DNA of 19,266 nucleotides from Deltaproteobacteria bacterium (GTDB lineage Bacteria > Desulfobacterota > Syntrophobacteria > BM002), in NCBI GenBank assembly GCA_020350905.1, contig CP070843.1, forward strand, positions 2,325,550-2,344,815, in the 5' to 3' direction. The notes under the pieces are model-generated. The model had not been told where the DNA came from, searched no databases, and saw only the letters and a program-made list of their open reading frames with translations. The translations under genes were made by a program, and so were the position numbers. Positions 7,230 through 14,865 of this stretch are shown here, piece by piece. Position 1 is the first letter of the stretch. Every line of letters starts with the position of its first letter.

Positions 7230-7391
7230 ATGCAGAATTCATGGAAGTGTACAAAATGCGGGTACACACTAGAGGTGGATGCACCACCCGAAACGTGTCC
7301 AGCTTGCAACGAGAAGTGCGAGTTCGTCAACGTTACCTGTTACATACCCGACTGTGGCGACACAGGAAGTGATCCGAGACTTGGATCTTAA
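7230..7391 (+). CDS. Rubredoxin-like small Cys-rich protein
   Basis: A 53-residue one-iron electron carrier. Cys7-Lys-Lys-Cys10 in WKCTKCGY and Cys23-Pro-Ala-Cys26 form a rubredoxin knuckle pair with the short loop seen in rubrerythrin C-terminal domains rather than the longer loop of classical rubredoxin. Three extra cysteines (Cys30, Cys37, Cys42) lie in a C-terminal tail containing VTCYIPDCG. Similar proteins with this tail are, from memory, common in anaerobes, and the role of the extra cysteines is unclear to me. AGGAGG is placed just upstream. Coming directly after the flavodiiron gene, it is the obvious candidate to reduce it, and perhaps also the desulfoferrodoxin and the rubrerythrin-like proteins that lack a rubredoxin domain. 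Confidence 0.88.
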   Translation: MQNSWKCTKCGYTLEVDAPPETCPACNEKCEFVNVTCYIPDCGDTGSDPRLGS

Positions 7392-7448
7392 CGCACTAGC
7401 GCGTCTCAAATCAGCATATCGAAAACGGAATAACGAAAGAGACCAAAG

Positions 7449-8039
7449 GTGACCATTAAAGTTCTTGGTATCTACGGAAGTCCGCGCAAGGGCGGCAACA
7501 CTGATCTACTCCTGGATCAGATCCTGGAAGGAGCGCAGGCGGCCGGCGCTGAGGTGGCGTCGATCTATGCACGGAAGTTGAAGATGAGCGGCTGTATTGA
7601 GTGTGGAAGCTGTGATGACACGGGAGAATGCGCAGTTCATGATGACATGGATACAGTGTACCCACTACTTCAGGAGGCGGATGTCATCTTTCTGGCCTCC
7701 CCGAACTTCTTCTATAATGTCACAGCTCAGGTGAAGCTTCTGATCGACCGCAGCCAGGCCATGTGGTCCAAGAAGCTGCTGGAAAAGACGCCGGAACAAA
7801 GGCGAAAATACGACAGCGGCAAAGGGTACCTAATCTGCGTGGGGGCCACGAAAGGAAAAAACCTCTTTGTTGGGGTGGAGCTGACGGCAAGATACTTCTT
7901 CGATGCTCTGGACATGAGTTACGAGGGAGGACTCCTAATAGATAGGATTGAAGAGAAGGGAGCGATTCTTAAACACCCCGACGCTATGGCTAGGGGCTTT
8001 GACCTGGGGAAGAGGGCCGTTGAAAGCATGAAAGTGTAA
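7449..8039 (+). CDS. Iron-sulfur flavoprotein (NADPH-dependent FMN reductase-like fold)
   Basis: A 196-residue flavodoxin-fold protein. The FMN phosphate loop GIYGSPRKGGNT is at residues 7-18, and a compact cysteine motif C49-x2-C52-x2-C55-x5-C61 binds a [4Fe-4S] cluster in iron-sulfur flavoproteins of archaea and anaerobic bacteria. A second flavin-contact segment (ASPNFFYN) lies near residue 83. Iron-sulfur flavoproteins take electrons from ferredoxin and have been implicated in O2/peroxide reduction or in reducing other partners. The start is GTG; the upstream purine-rich AACGAAAGAG is a modest ribosome site, and no better ATG lies nearby. It sits between rubredoxin and flavodoxin genes, which fits the electron-transfer theme. 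Confidence 0.9.
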   Translation: MTIKVLGIYGSPRKGGNTDLLLDQILEGAQAAGAEVASIYARKLKMSGCIECGSCDDTGECAVHDDMDTVYPLLQEADVIFLASPNFFYNVTAQVKLLIDRSQAMWSKKLLEKTPEQRRKYDSGKGYLICVGATKGKNLFVGVELTARYFFDALDMSYEGGLLIDRIEEKGAILKHPDAMARGFDLGKRAVESMKV

Positions 8040-8120
8040 ACGTGCTTTTTGACGGATTCTGCTGATCATGCAGGAGCAAGTTCCCTCCGGGCCGACAAGA
8101 AGAATAGGAGGAAAGAGAGT

Positions 8121-8558
8121 ATGGCAAAAGTTCTCGTGGTGTATGCCACCAGGACCAGTTCGACGAGAGATATTGCTGATCTCGTTGCAGAAGGAATCCG
8201 CTTTTCCGGCAATGAGGCAGTGATCGTTGATGTGAAGGATATTAAGAGCAAGGCCGATTTCGAAGGATATGACGGCTATGTCTTCGGTTCCCCCACCTAC
8301 CACGGTGAGATGCTGCAGTCCATGAAAACCATGTTATTTTTAGCGGAAAAGGCCAACCTGAAAGGTAAGGTGGGTGGCGCTTTTGGTGCTCATGGCTGGA
8401 GCACCGAGGCCCAGGATCGAATCTATAATACCATGAAAGAAGTCTTCAAGATGGACATGGCCAAAGGTCCGCTCCTGTTGAAGTCAGCCTCTTTGGGGGG
8501 CGGGGTACAGATGGCCCAAGAGTATGGGCGTGAAATTGGCGATAAATTAGGTTCCTGA
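8121..8558 (+). CDS. Flavodoxin-like protein
   Basis: A 145-residue single flavodoxin domain. The FMN phosphate-binding loop is in YATRTSSTRDIA (residues 8-19), with GSPTYHGEM near 54-62 and GAFGAHGWSTEA near 90-101. These last two segments closely resemble the flavodoxin half of the flavodiiron protein upstream, so this may be more closely related to that domain than to classical short-chain flavodoxins. The chosen ATG has AGGAGG 9 bases upstream; the in-frame extension back to 8049 lacks homology. It probably carries low-potential electrons in the cytoplasm, possibly for the 2-oxoacid oxidoreductase or the oxygen-reducing proteins. Confidence 0.88.
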   Translation: MAKVLVVYATRTSSTRDIADLVAEGIRFSGNEAVIVDVKDIKSKADFEGYDGYVFGSPTYHGEMLQSMKTMLFLAEKANLKGKVGGAFGAHGWSTEAQDRIYNTMKEVFKMDMAKGPLLLKSASLGGGVQMAQEYGREIGDKLGS

Positions 8559-8929
8559 TCTTACTCTTCTGTAGGGAGGGTCTCTGCACCCGCCCAAAAT
8601 GACATTTCATCATGCCCCGCTGGCCGGTACGGCCTTCGACAAGGAGTTCGACTGAGGCTCACTCGAAGTCCTCAGCCGAGCCGAGAGACCGGCCCTACCT
8701 AACCTCTGCCTTCAAAAAAACATTTTATCCTATCACCAAAGGGGTGATGTGACTCGCTCTGGGTCCATCTCCCTTATATCTATCCCATTTTCTGAATTAT
8801 ACCTTCCAAATCTTCTCACCTATTACAGAATTAAGCGGTGAGAAATTTGTGTCGTTATATAGACTACTGACTGACTAGTGTTTATTGTTTATACATTGCA
8901 ACAATTCCCAGTCAGTACGAGGAGATGTC
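8559..8929. other. Intergenic region with a folded repeat-like segment
   Basis: No gene is seen in about 370 bases. From 8622 to 8694 there is a folded segment: GGCCGGT (8622-8628) pairs with ACCGGCC (8688-8694), CCTT/AAGG (8633-8636, 8641-8644) and TTCGA/TCGAA (8646-8650, 8663-8667) nest inside, and CTGAGG is answered by CCTCAG. This may act as a terminator region or be a decayed repeat. The AT-rich stretch 8705-8885 presumably holds the promoter of the next gene, but I cannot name the boxes. Confidence 0.5.
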
Positions 8930-11014
8930 ATGGAGACTGAGCTGTCAGGATTAGAGAGGCGAAAAAACCGCTTGAGTAGGGAAAAGAGTCACTACCTGCT
9001 GCAGCATGCTGAAAACCCGGTGGACTGGTATCCCTGGGGAGCAGAGGCATTTGACAAGGCCAAAAAGGAAGATAAGCCCATATTCCTGTCAATAGGATAT
9101 TCCACCTGCCACTGGTGTCATGTAATGGCGCACGAGTCGTTTGAAGATGAAGAGGTTGGCCGAATACTCAATGAATTCTTTGTTGCCATTAAAGTTGACA
9201 GGGAAGAGCGGCCGGATGTTGATATGGTTTATATGGCAGTATGCCAGGCAATTACCCTGAAAGGGGGATGGCCCCTTTCAGTTTTTATGACGCCTGACGC
9301 CAAGGCTTTTTACGCCGGTACCTATTTTCCCAAAACCGGCAGGATGGGGATGGCAGGTTTTATTGACATGATCAGCCATATTGCCAATGCCTGGGCAAAT
9401 GACCGGGGCCCTCTTCTTGAGGCAAGCGAAAAGATCACCAAAGGGATTCAACCGAGACCTTCCAGTGGATCAATGGCTGAGCTGGGTCTAGATACACTGC
9501 AAAAGGGCTACGACCAACTAGCGCAGGCTTTTGACCCGAAATGGGGCGGTTTCGGTTCAGCCCCCAAATTCCCCACCCCCCACAATCTCACTTTTCTCCT
9601 GCGGTGGCACAGGAGAAATGGTGAAGCCAATGCCTTACACATGGTGGAGAAAACACTCGATAATATGCGGAATGGTGGCATCTTTGATCATATCGGTTAC
9701 GGTTTCTGTCGCTACTCCGTTGACGAAAGGTGGTTGGTGCCCCATTTCGAGAAGATGCTCTACGATCAGGCTATGTTGACTATGGCCTACACCGAGGCGC
9801 ACCAGGCAACAGGTGAGGCCCGCCATGGAGCAGTGGCAGCTGAGATTCTTACGTACGTTCTGCGTGACATGACTGCTCCGGAGGGGGGTTTTTACACTGC
9901 CGAAGATGCCGACAGTGAAGGTGAGGAGGGACTTTTTTATGTTTGGACTCCCACGGAGATAAAAGAACACCTCGGAAAAGATTTGGGTGACCTTTTCTGC
10001 CGATTTTATGACATCGGTCCCCATGGCAACTTCGAGGATGGTCGCAGCATTTTACATACTCGTATTCCAATGGAGAATTTCGCCGCGCGGGAGAATATGG
10101 AGGTTGCCGAGCTAGAAAGGCTTATGGAAGATGCAAGAGAACGTCTCTTTATGATGAGGGAAAGACGTGTTCACCCTCTCAAAGATGACAAAATACTCAC
10201 CTCCTGGAATGGGCTGATGATTGCCGCCCTGGCCAAGGCCTATAAGGCACTCGGTAAGCAGACCTATGTGGATGCAGCCCAAGGTGCTGCCGCTTTTATT
10301 TTGGATAACCTGAAGAAGGATGGACACCGGTTGTTCCGGCGCTACCGCGATGGTGATGTGGCCTACCCTGGCTACCTGGATGATTATTCGAATTTTGTCT
10401 GGGGACTCATAGAGCTGTACGAAGCGACTTTCGAAGCCAGTTATTTGGAAGAAGCCATCAACCTCAACCATACCATGATCGATCTTTTCTGGGATGAAAC
10501 CCATGATGGATTCTTCTACAGCGGCAAGGATAATGAAGTTCTTGTCAAACAGAGCAAGGAGATTTACGACGGGGCAATCCCCTCTAGTAATTCGGTGGCA
10601 ACTTTGAATCTGGTCCGTCTCAGCCGCATCACCGGGGATGTTGAGCTGGGAAGGAAGGCAGAGCAGGTAGCCGGAACTTTCGCCAAAAGAATCAAAGCCT
10701 ACCCATCTGCCTATACTCAATTCCTGGCCGCCCTTGATTTCATAATCGGTCCTAGCCATGAAATAGTAATTGTGGAAAGCCAGAACGGGAAGAGTTCCAG
10801 TTCGATAGTTGAGGCCATCCACAGGCAATTCGTGCCCAATACGGTCTTGTTGCTGCGGCCGGCCGATGGGCAAAGAGATAGGATTGTGGCTCTGGCTCCG
10901 TTTACCAAAGAACTAAGGTCTCAGGGAGACCGCCCAGCTGTTCATATCTGCGAGCACCAATCTTGCCAAAGGACAATAACGGAAGTGGATCAGATTGAGA
11001 CGGCTCTCGCTTGA
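8930..11014 (+). CDS. Thioredoxin-domain protein, YyaL/SPATA20 (DUF255) family
   Basis: A 694-residue cytoplasmic protein. The N-terminal thioredoxin-like domain holds the family signature [12 protein letters not shown], with the CxxC pair Cys60-His-Trp-Cys63, followed by [11 protein letters not shown]. From about residue 200 the rest resembles the (alpha/alpha)6 barrel of sugar-processing enzymes, with motifs such as [37 protein letters not shown] and [11 protein letters not shown]. The length matches the family. Its biochemical role is not established. The chosen ATG has GAGGAG 6 bases upstream and starts just before the conserved [13 protein letters not shown] segment; the in-frame ATG at 8885 would add 15 unrelated residues. 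The gene appears to be monocistronic or to lead only the small unknown gene 55 bases downstream. Confidence 0.93.
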   Translation: METELSGLERRKNRLSREKSHYLLQHAENPVDWYPWGAEAFDKAKKEDKPIFLSIGYSTCHWCHVMAHESFEDEEVGRILNEFFVAIKVDREERPDVDMVYMAVCQAITLKGGWPLSVFMTPDAKAFYAGTYFPKTGRMGMAGFIDMISHIANAWANDRGPLLEASEKITKGIQPRPSSGSMAELGLDTLQKGYDQLAQAFDPKWGGFGSAPKFPTPHNLTFLLRWHRRNGEANALHMVEKTLDNMRNGGIFDHIGYGFCRYSVDERWLVPHFEKMLYDQAMLTMAYTEAHQATGEARHGAVAAEILTYVLRDMTAPEGGFYTAEDADSEGEEGLFYVWTPTEIKEHLGKDLGDLFCRFYDIGPHGNFEDGRSILHTRIPMENFAARENMEVAELERLMEDARERLFMMRERRVHPLKDDKILTSWNGLMIAALAKAYKALGKQTYVDAAQGAAAFILDNLKKDGHRLFRRYRDGDVAYPGYLDDYSNFVWGLIELYEATFEASYLEEAINLNHTMIDLFWDETHDGFFYSGKDNEVLVKQSKEIYDGAIPSSNSVATLNLVRLSRITGDVELGRKAEQVAGTFAKRIKAYPSAYTQFLAALDFIIGPSHEIVIVESQNGKSSSSIVEAIHRQFVPNTVLLLRPADGQRDRIVALAPFTKELRSQGDRPAVHICEHQSCQRTITEVDQIETALA

Positions 11015-11069
11015 CATTTGATGCTTGGAAGTATTTTTCAGTGTCTCTTGAGAACAGAAGGAGAAGACT

Positions 11070-11321
11070 ATGCACGATAAAACTGAACTTTGCCAGAAAA
11101 TCAGATCAATATACCCAGATATCGGAGAATGCGGAATTGACGTCGATGTGGATTACAACGAAGAAAAGAAGGCTTGGGTTGTGGATTTAAAACACGGAGA
11201 GCACCATCTTTCGACCCACTTGGAACCAGACGATGCCGACGCCTGCATGGAAGGTAAAGAGTGCGTATACCTGGGTACCCAGGTTGCTCAGCTGGCAGCT
11301 AACATAAAGAGACAACCATAG
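11070..11321 (+). CDS. Small protein of unknown function (83 aa)
   Basis: I do not recognise the family. AGAAGGAGAAG precedes the ATG at good spacing. The protein is acidic, with three cysteines (one in ELCQKI, one in GECGID and one in KECVY), a His-rich patch (HGEHHLSTH) near residue 42-50, and alternating strand-like segments (DVDVDY, AWVVDL). This could fit a small metal- or ligand-binding domain. There is no signal peptide or membrane segment. The gene ends 15 bases before repeat copy 3. Confidence 0.65.
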   Translation: MHDKTELCQKIRSIYPDIGECGIDVDVDYNEEKKAWVVDLKHGEHHLSTHLEPDDADACMEGKECVYLGTQVAQLAANIKRQP

Positions 11322-11335
11322 ATTACCCTTCAATC

Positions 11336-11519
11336 TAGCCCGGATATTTTATGAATTGCTGTCGCGAGATCGCGAAGATGGGCGTGCCACCTGGCAACCG
11401 CAGGGTGTTGGTTTCGAGGCGTACCTGAACGGTACGTCGCAGGGGCCAACTCCCGAGGACGCCAGGAAGGACGGCGATATCCGTGGTCGTAGCAGGCGAT
11501 TCATGAAATATCCGGGCTA
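11336..11519. repeat. MITE-like palindromic element, copy 3 (long, different interior)
   Basis: Left end AGCCCGGATATTTTATGAAT at 11337-11356 and inverted right end at 11499-11518, with T before and A after, so TA flanks both sides. The left subterminal segment GCTGTCGCGAGATCGCGAA is end B and the right GTGGTCGTAGCAGGC is end A, so this copy is in the opposite orientation to copy 1. Its interior, about 100 bases, is unrelated to that of copy 1 but is itself folded: CGTACC/GGTACG around TGAAC, enclosed by GTTGG/CCAAC and CTGGC/GCCAG. No coding sequence is seen. Confidence 0.85.
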
Positions 11520-11533
11520 GCCCAGACGTAGGA

Positions 11534-11559
11534 AAAGGGCGGGAATTTTCCCGCCCTTT
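11534..11559. terminator. Bidirectional hairpin terminator between convergent genes
   Basis: AAAGGGCGGGAA (11534-11545) and TTCCCGCCCTTT (11548-11559) form a perfect 12-bp stem with a two-base loop. A-rich and T-rich sides let it work in both directions. It lies between the + strand unknown gene plus repeat and the minus-strand ferritin-like gene ending at 11587. Confidence 0.8.
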
Positions 11560-11586
11560 AAGGTCTTTCTCACTCTGCCAGCTGGC

Positions 11587-12096
11587 TTACCCTCCCCAAG
11601 GCATGCTGGCGTAGCTGTCAGATATTTTGTCGCGATATTCTTTAAAGAATTTCTCGTGAGCTTTCTCCCAGCGAGCAAGCATTCCAAACGCCTTACTCTC
11701 TGGTCCGTCTGTATTTCTGGCCGCATTTGCGTAAAATTCACTCAGGTCTTTCTCTATGAGCCAAGCTGTGTTGAAAACAGTTACATCGGGAACCATGGAG
11801 CCAATTACGCATTGTTCTAGAAACTCAGATTTGGCCCGGTCGTTGAAGTAGTCAGTAGGTTCTAAAACAAATTCCTGCACTTCTGCGAGGTCCAGGTCTG
11901 CACCTTGTTTCAAGTTGTCTAAAATCCGGCTGATGAAAAGGATGTGCTTCTCCTCCTCTTTAATCAGTTGCTTAAAGGCATTCACCGCAGCACCAATTCC
12001 CATTCTTTCCAGGGAGGTCTGAAAAAAACTCATACCGGTTTGTTCTTGGTTAAGCGCATACTCATAGACCTTGATAAGATTTTCTTTCGTCGCCAT
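11587..12096 (-). CDS. Ferritin-like (rubrerythrin-type) diiron protein
   Basis: A 169-residue four-helix protein with a complete diiron ligand set: Glu18 (NQEQTG), ExxH Glu48/His51 (EEEKH), Glu115 (LIEKDLSEFY) and ExxH Glu144/His147 (WEKAH). There is no rubredoxin domain. It is probably a rubrerythrin-like peroxidase or oxygen-stress protein. The chosen ATG is preceded by GGGGGGAG at good spacing; an upstream in-frame ATG at 12168 adds residues without homology. It is the last gene of a minus-strand cluster, 129 bases after the rhodanese-rubrerythrin fusion, and shares its predicted chemistry. It is only distantly similar to the protein at 2354-2857, so this is not a recent duplication. Confidence 0.87.
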   Translation of the reverse strand: MATKENLIKVYEYALNQEQTGMSFFQTSLERMGIGAAVNAFKQLIKEEEKHILFISRILDNLKQGADLDLAEVQEFVLEPTDYFNDRAKSEFLEQCVIGSMVPDVTVFNTAWLIEKDLSEFYANAARNTDGPESKAFGMLARWEKAHEKFFKEYRDKISDSYASMPWGG

Positions 12097-12225
12097 GTAA
12101 CTCCCCCCTATACGGTAGCTAGAGCAAAGATCGTCAGCGAGTATAGCGCAATCCCGGGTGCTAAGCAACGATCATCTCTTGAGGCATTTACGTACCCTCA
12201 TTTCTTACATTAGAGAGAGTATCAA

Positions 12226-13077
12226 TCAGATCTTTTCTTCCATCAGTCGGCCCAGTCCAGCCAAGTGTCCCTTTTCTTCTTGGGCGATTTTGAAGAGCAC
12301 ATCCTTGGTTTCTGCATTCGTACTCTTCGCCGCAAATCTGAGATAGAGGTCTAAGGCCTGAGTTTCCAGCATCATAGCCAACTCGATCACATTAGGGACT
12401 GTTTTCAAAGTAGGCTCATTCTGTTCCATAAACTCCGCCATATCGAAACCGCCTTCTAAGACCATTGTGCCGGTATCCGCTTGAGATATCTTTGTGCTCC
12501 CTCCTGGCGCTTCGATCGTGGCGATCAGTTCTAGGATTGTCCGCTTGTGTTTATCTTCGATGCTCGCCAGCTTGTAGAAGAGTTCCCTAACTTCCTGATC
12601 CTTTGTTCTATGGTGCATTTCTTTATAATAAGTCTGCAAAGAGTCTTCCATGTCATAGGCAAGCGCAACTATCTCGTCGGGGGTTTCATCGCCCCGCACA
12701 ATGTCTAAATTTAGCTCCTTCGGACCTGCAGCCTCAAGCCCTTGCCATGCTTTGATACCTCCTTTGAGGTTATAAATTTCCTCGAACCCCAGACCAGATA
12801 GCAATTGAGCCGCAACGCGACTCCGCCCGCCCAGCGCTCAATAAGCAATGATGGGCTTTGTAGGGTCCAATTCATTGAGCGAGTCAGCCAATTCGGACAA
12901 AGGGATCAACTGAGCCCCTGGGATGTGAGCCTTCTCGTATTCTCTAGGCTGGCGCACGTCCAAGAGCGTAAACGTCCCCTCCGTAAGTTTATTCATAAAA
13001 GCCATGGCCTTTTTCGAATCCATGGACCTTACACGTCTGAAGAGCCTCTTCAAAAGCATTATTTTCTTTGCCCCCAT
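12226..13077 (-). CDS. Probable selenoprotein: rhodanese domain (Sec80) fused to rubrerythrin domain
   Basis: The frame is read as one 283-residue protein with an in-frame TGA (12838-12840) decoded as selenocysteine 80. Residues 30-112 are a rhodanese domain: LLDVRQPREYEKAHIPGA, then PIIAY-TGA-ALGGRSR, then LLSGLGFEEIYNLKGG. The TGA falls exactly at the catalytic cysteine that starts the active-site loop (CxxxxRS in relatives). Residues 135-283 are a ferritin-like domain with Glu144, ExxH Glu174/His177, Glu238 and ExxH Glu268/His271. The 203 codons after the TGA are open and complete both domains, and there is no credible restart with a ribosome site after the TGA. A SECIS-like hairpin starts at the TGA. 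Rhodaneses move sulfane sulfur, and a Sec version could handle sulfur, selenium or peroxide. The start could be ATG 13077 or 13059. The alternatives are a point mutation or a sequencing error. Confidence 0.82.
12806..12840 (-). promoter_or_regulatory. Candidate bacterial SECIS hairpin
   Basis: Read on the minus strand from the TGA, UGAGC pairs with GCUCA (nucleotides 1-5 and 31-35). GC/GC extends the stem past a bulged G, and an inner GCG/CGC stem closes a GAGU apical loop at nucleotides 18-21. A hairpin starting at the UGA, with a G-containing small apical loop about 15-20 bases after it, is the expected layout of bacterial SECIS elements bound by SelB. This was folded by eye, without an energy calculation. 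Confidence 0.55.
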
Positions 13078-13205
13078 ACAGAACTAGGTTGCTATTTTGG
13101 TGGACTGTTCCGGTAACTCTTTTCAGTTCTAACAGCTGGGCACCCACTCCTAGAGAAGACGTGAGATGTCGCCAAATGAGGAAAAAGAGCCTATCGTGAT
13201 GTGAA

Positions 13206-14381
13206 TCAATGCTCCCTGAGCTCTCCAGAAACCTGGAACTTTCTCATGAATTTTTTGTCAAGATAATTCTTAAAAACAAAAGCAAGTCCTCCCGCCCAGA
13301 CTCGGTCTTTCCTCCAGTAAATCGCTCTGCCATCACCGAGGTTAAAAAGCAGCAAATATGTGTCGTTAGGATTGAAACTCTGCAGCCTGCCACCCTCTAG
13401 GGTAGCCAGTAGATTGTGGTACAGAATTGGGTTTTGGCGAACAGCGTGTACTCCGACTCTATCCAGGGGGTGACGCTGGAAGCTGATGCAGTCGCCGCCG
13501 CCAAAGATCTCAGGATAGGTCACGCTTTGGAGATGTTCATTTACAAGAAGACCGCCATCTTCACCAGTGGGAAGACCTGATTGAAGGAAGAGTTCAGAAG
13601 GTTTGATCCCCCAGGCAAGAAGTGCCAGGTCATATTGATACTCACGGCCATCTGCCAAAATAGCACAGCCACCCTCAATTCGACTTACATGGACGCCTTC
13701 CAACACCTCTATCCCCCGGGCGGCAAGAGAGTCCATGGCAAGACGACGGACCTTTTCGGGAAAACGTGAAAGAAGCCTGGGGCCCGCTAGCAGGCTGATC
13801 TGGGCCTCTGCCCCCTGATCCCGGACCAACCTCCAGATATTACCAGTAATTTCGAGCCCACTGGGCCCTCCTCCCACCACCACAAGTTTCGGTTGCCCAC
13901 TGCTGATGAAATCCAAGATCATCTGACGAGCTTTCAAGAGGTTCTCTATGGGCTTAACCGTAAGAACATTCTCCTCTTCAGTCAGTGGTTCTACAGGAAC
14001 ATGACTGCCAACATTAAAGGAGGTCGCATCATATCGAATCTCATCTCCTGATCTGAGAAAGAGCCTACGGCTTTCTGGGTCGACCCGAGCTACGGACCCA
14101 AGCACAAATGACCCCCCGCGATCCTCAACCATCTTCTTGACGTGAAACCGAACTTCTTGCGGTCTATAGATCCCCGAAAGCACCCCGGGCCCCATGCCCG
14201 AGTAATAATGATGTGGAGAGGGGCCGATGACGGTCACACGGTGCCCGCATTTTACAAAAGTAGCAAGCTTTTTCAGAATGGTCATATGGGCATGCCCGCC
14301 ACCCACTAATACCAAATTTTTTCCTGGTGATCCGCCCAATCTCTTCTCGTTATAAGGTGACGCGCCAGACCTACAGTGCAA
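13206..14381 (-). CDS. FAD/NAD-dependent oxidoreductase, similar to the N-terminal domain of SelD fusions
   Basis: A flavoprotein of the NDH-2/pyridine nucleotide-disulfide oxidoreductase superfamily. The FAD-binding motif is VGGGHAH near the N-terminus. The next segment, PHHYYSGMGPGVLSGIY, resembles the YSGMLPG segment of the oxidoreductase domain that is fused N-terminally to selenophosphate synthetase in many bacteria. A second nucleotide fold is VVVGGGPSGLE near residue 168, and a FAD-contact GGGDCISF is near residue 312. There is no CxxC redox pair. The start is uncertain: no ATG is available, and TTG at 14381, 14339 or 14315 could serve, the last having CAGGA upstream and beginning directly at the FAD motif. 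The gene lies 128 bases upstream of the putative selenoprotein and in the same orientation, which suggests a link to selenium or sulfane-sulfur redox chemistry. Confidence 0.85.
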   Translation of the reverse strand: MHCRSGASPYNEKRLGGSPGKNLVLVGGGHAHMTILKKLATFVKCGHRVTVIGPSPHHYYSGMGPGVLSGIYRPQEVRFHVKKMVEDRGGSFVLGSVARVDPESRRLFLRSGDEIRYDATSFNVGSHVPVEPLTEEENVLTVKPIENLLKARQMILDFISSGQPKLVVVGGGPSGLEITGNIWRLVRDQGAEAQISLLAGPRLLSRFPEKVRRLAMDSLAARGIEVLEGVHVSRIEGGCAILADGREYQYDLALLAWGIKPSELFLQSGLPTGEDGGLLVNEHLQSVTYPEIFGGGDCISFQRHPLDRVGVHAVRQNPILYHNLLATLEGGRLQSFNPNDTYLLLFNLGDGRAIYWRKDRVWAGGLAFVFKNYLDKKFMRKFQVSGELREH

Positions 14382-14406
14382 AGCTGTAATGGTTGCTAGT
14401 ATCAGA

Positions 14407-14643
14407 CTATTCGTTCACGCCCTTTTTTTCGAGTGTTTCAATTCCCTCGGGTGTTATCTCGAACATCTGACCTACTTGGTGTGTGAGCCCAGCCTCCAGG
14501 AGTCGCCGAACGGTACCTCGCACCCGAAAGAGGGGCAGCCCTGTCTTCTGGGCCACATCCTCAAGGCTAGTGGCAATACTCAAGGTGAGGAGGACTGACA
14601 CTCCAGTTGACCCTAAGATGTCGTCAGATGGTAGGCAAGCCAT
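14407..14643 (-). CDS. Small winged-helix DNA-binding protein (putative regulator)
   Basis: A 78-residue protein. After a short N-terminal segment (LPSDDILGSTGV), a helix-turn-helix is suggested by SLEDVAQKTGLPLFRVRGTVRRLLEAGL (residues 26-53), followed by a wing-like strand pair ending in FEITPEGIETLEKKG. This is the layout of MarR/ArsR-type winged helices. GAGGA lies 6 bases before the ATG. It is encoded 25 bases before the oxidoreductase gene, so it may regulate the minus-strand cluster. The frame is continuous with the broken peroxiredoxin upstream except for one TGA. No sensor domain or metal-binding cysteine cluster is visible. Confidence 0.65.
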   Translation of the reverse strand: MACLPSDDILGSTGVSVLLTLSIATSLEDVAQKTGLPLFRVRGTVRRLLEAGLTHQVGQMFEITPEGIETLEKKGVNE

Positions 14644-14652
14644 GTTTCGTCC

Positions 14653-14817
14653 TCAACTAGAATCGGCTGGATGGGAAAAGAAGATAAGCCAGCTTCCCCT
14701 GAAATCCTCCAACCGAATGTTACCGAAAGTGGATTCGGCCTCAAAGTCCGGCGCGGGTTCACCAATTCTGGGCAGATGATATGGCTCTCCAACCTTTTGT
14801 TCTGCCTTGCCTTCCAT
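14653..14817 (-). pseudogene. Peroxiredoxin N-terminal fragment (truncated)
   Basis: AAGGAGAG followed by ATG starts a peroxiredoxin. IGEPAPDFEAESTFGNI leads to SWLIFFSHPAD, where intact 1-Cys/AhpC-type enzymes continue FTPVC with the peroxidatic cysteine. Here it reads Ser-Ser-TGA after HPAD, so both the active-site cysteine and about 150 further residues are missing. The start, ribosome site and first 52 residues look undamaged, which points to a fairly recent deletion joining this gene to the winged-helix gene. An upstream in-frame ATG at 14865 would add a basic 16-residue extension. The less likely alternative is that the TGA is read as selenocysteine; see the findings. Confidence 0.7.
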
Positions 14818-14865
14818 TGTTGCTCTCCTTTTATGCTTAGCTGCGTCCCTTTTTTTTGTGGCCAA

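Noticed and set aside
12226..12804. Separate rubrerythrin gene starting at TTG 12804
   Set aside because: The TTG lies inside the rhodanese domain, has no ribosome site, and would leave two half-domains; one frame with the TGA read as Sec explains both halves.
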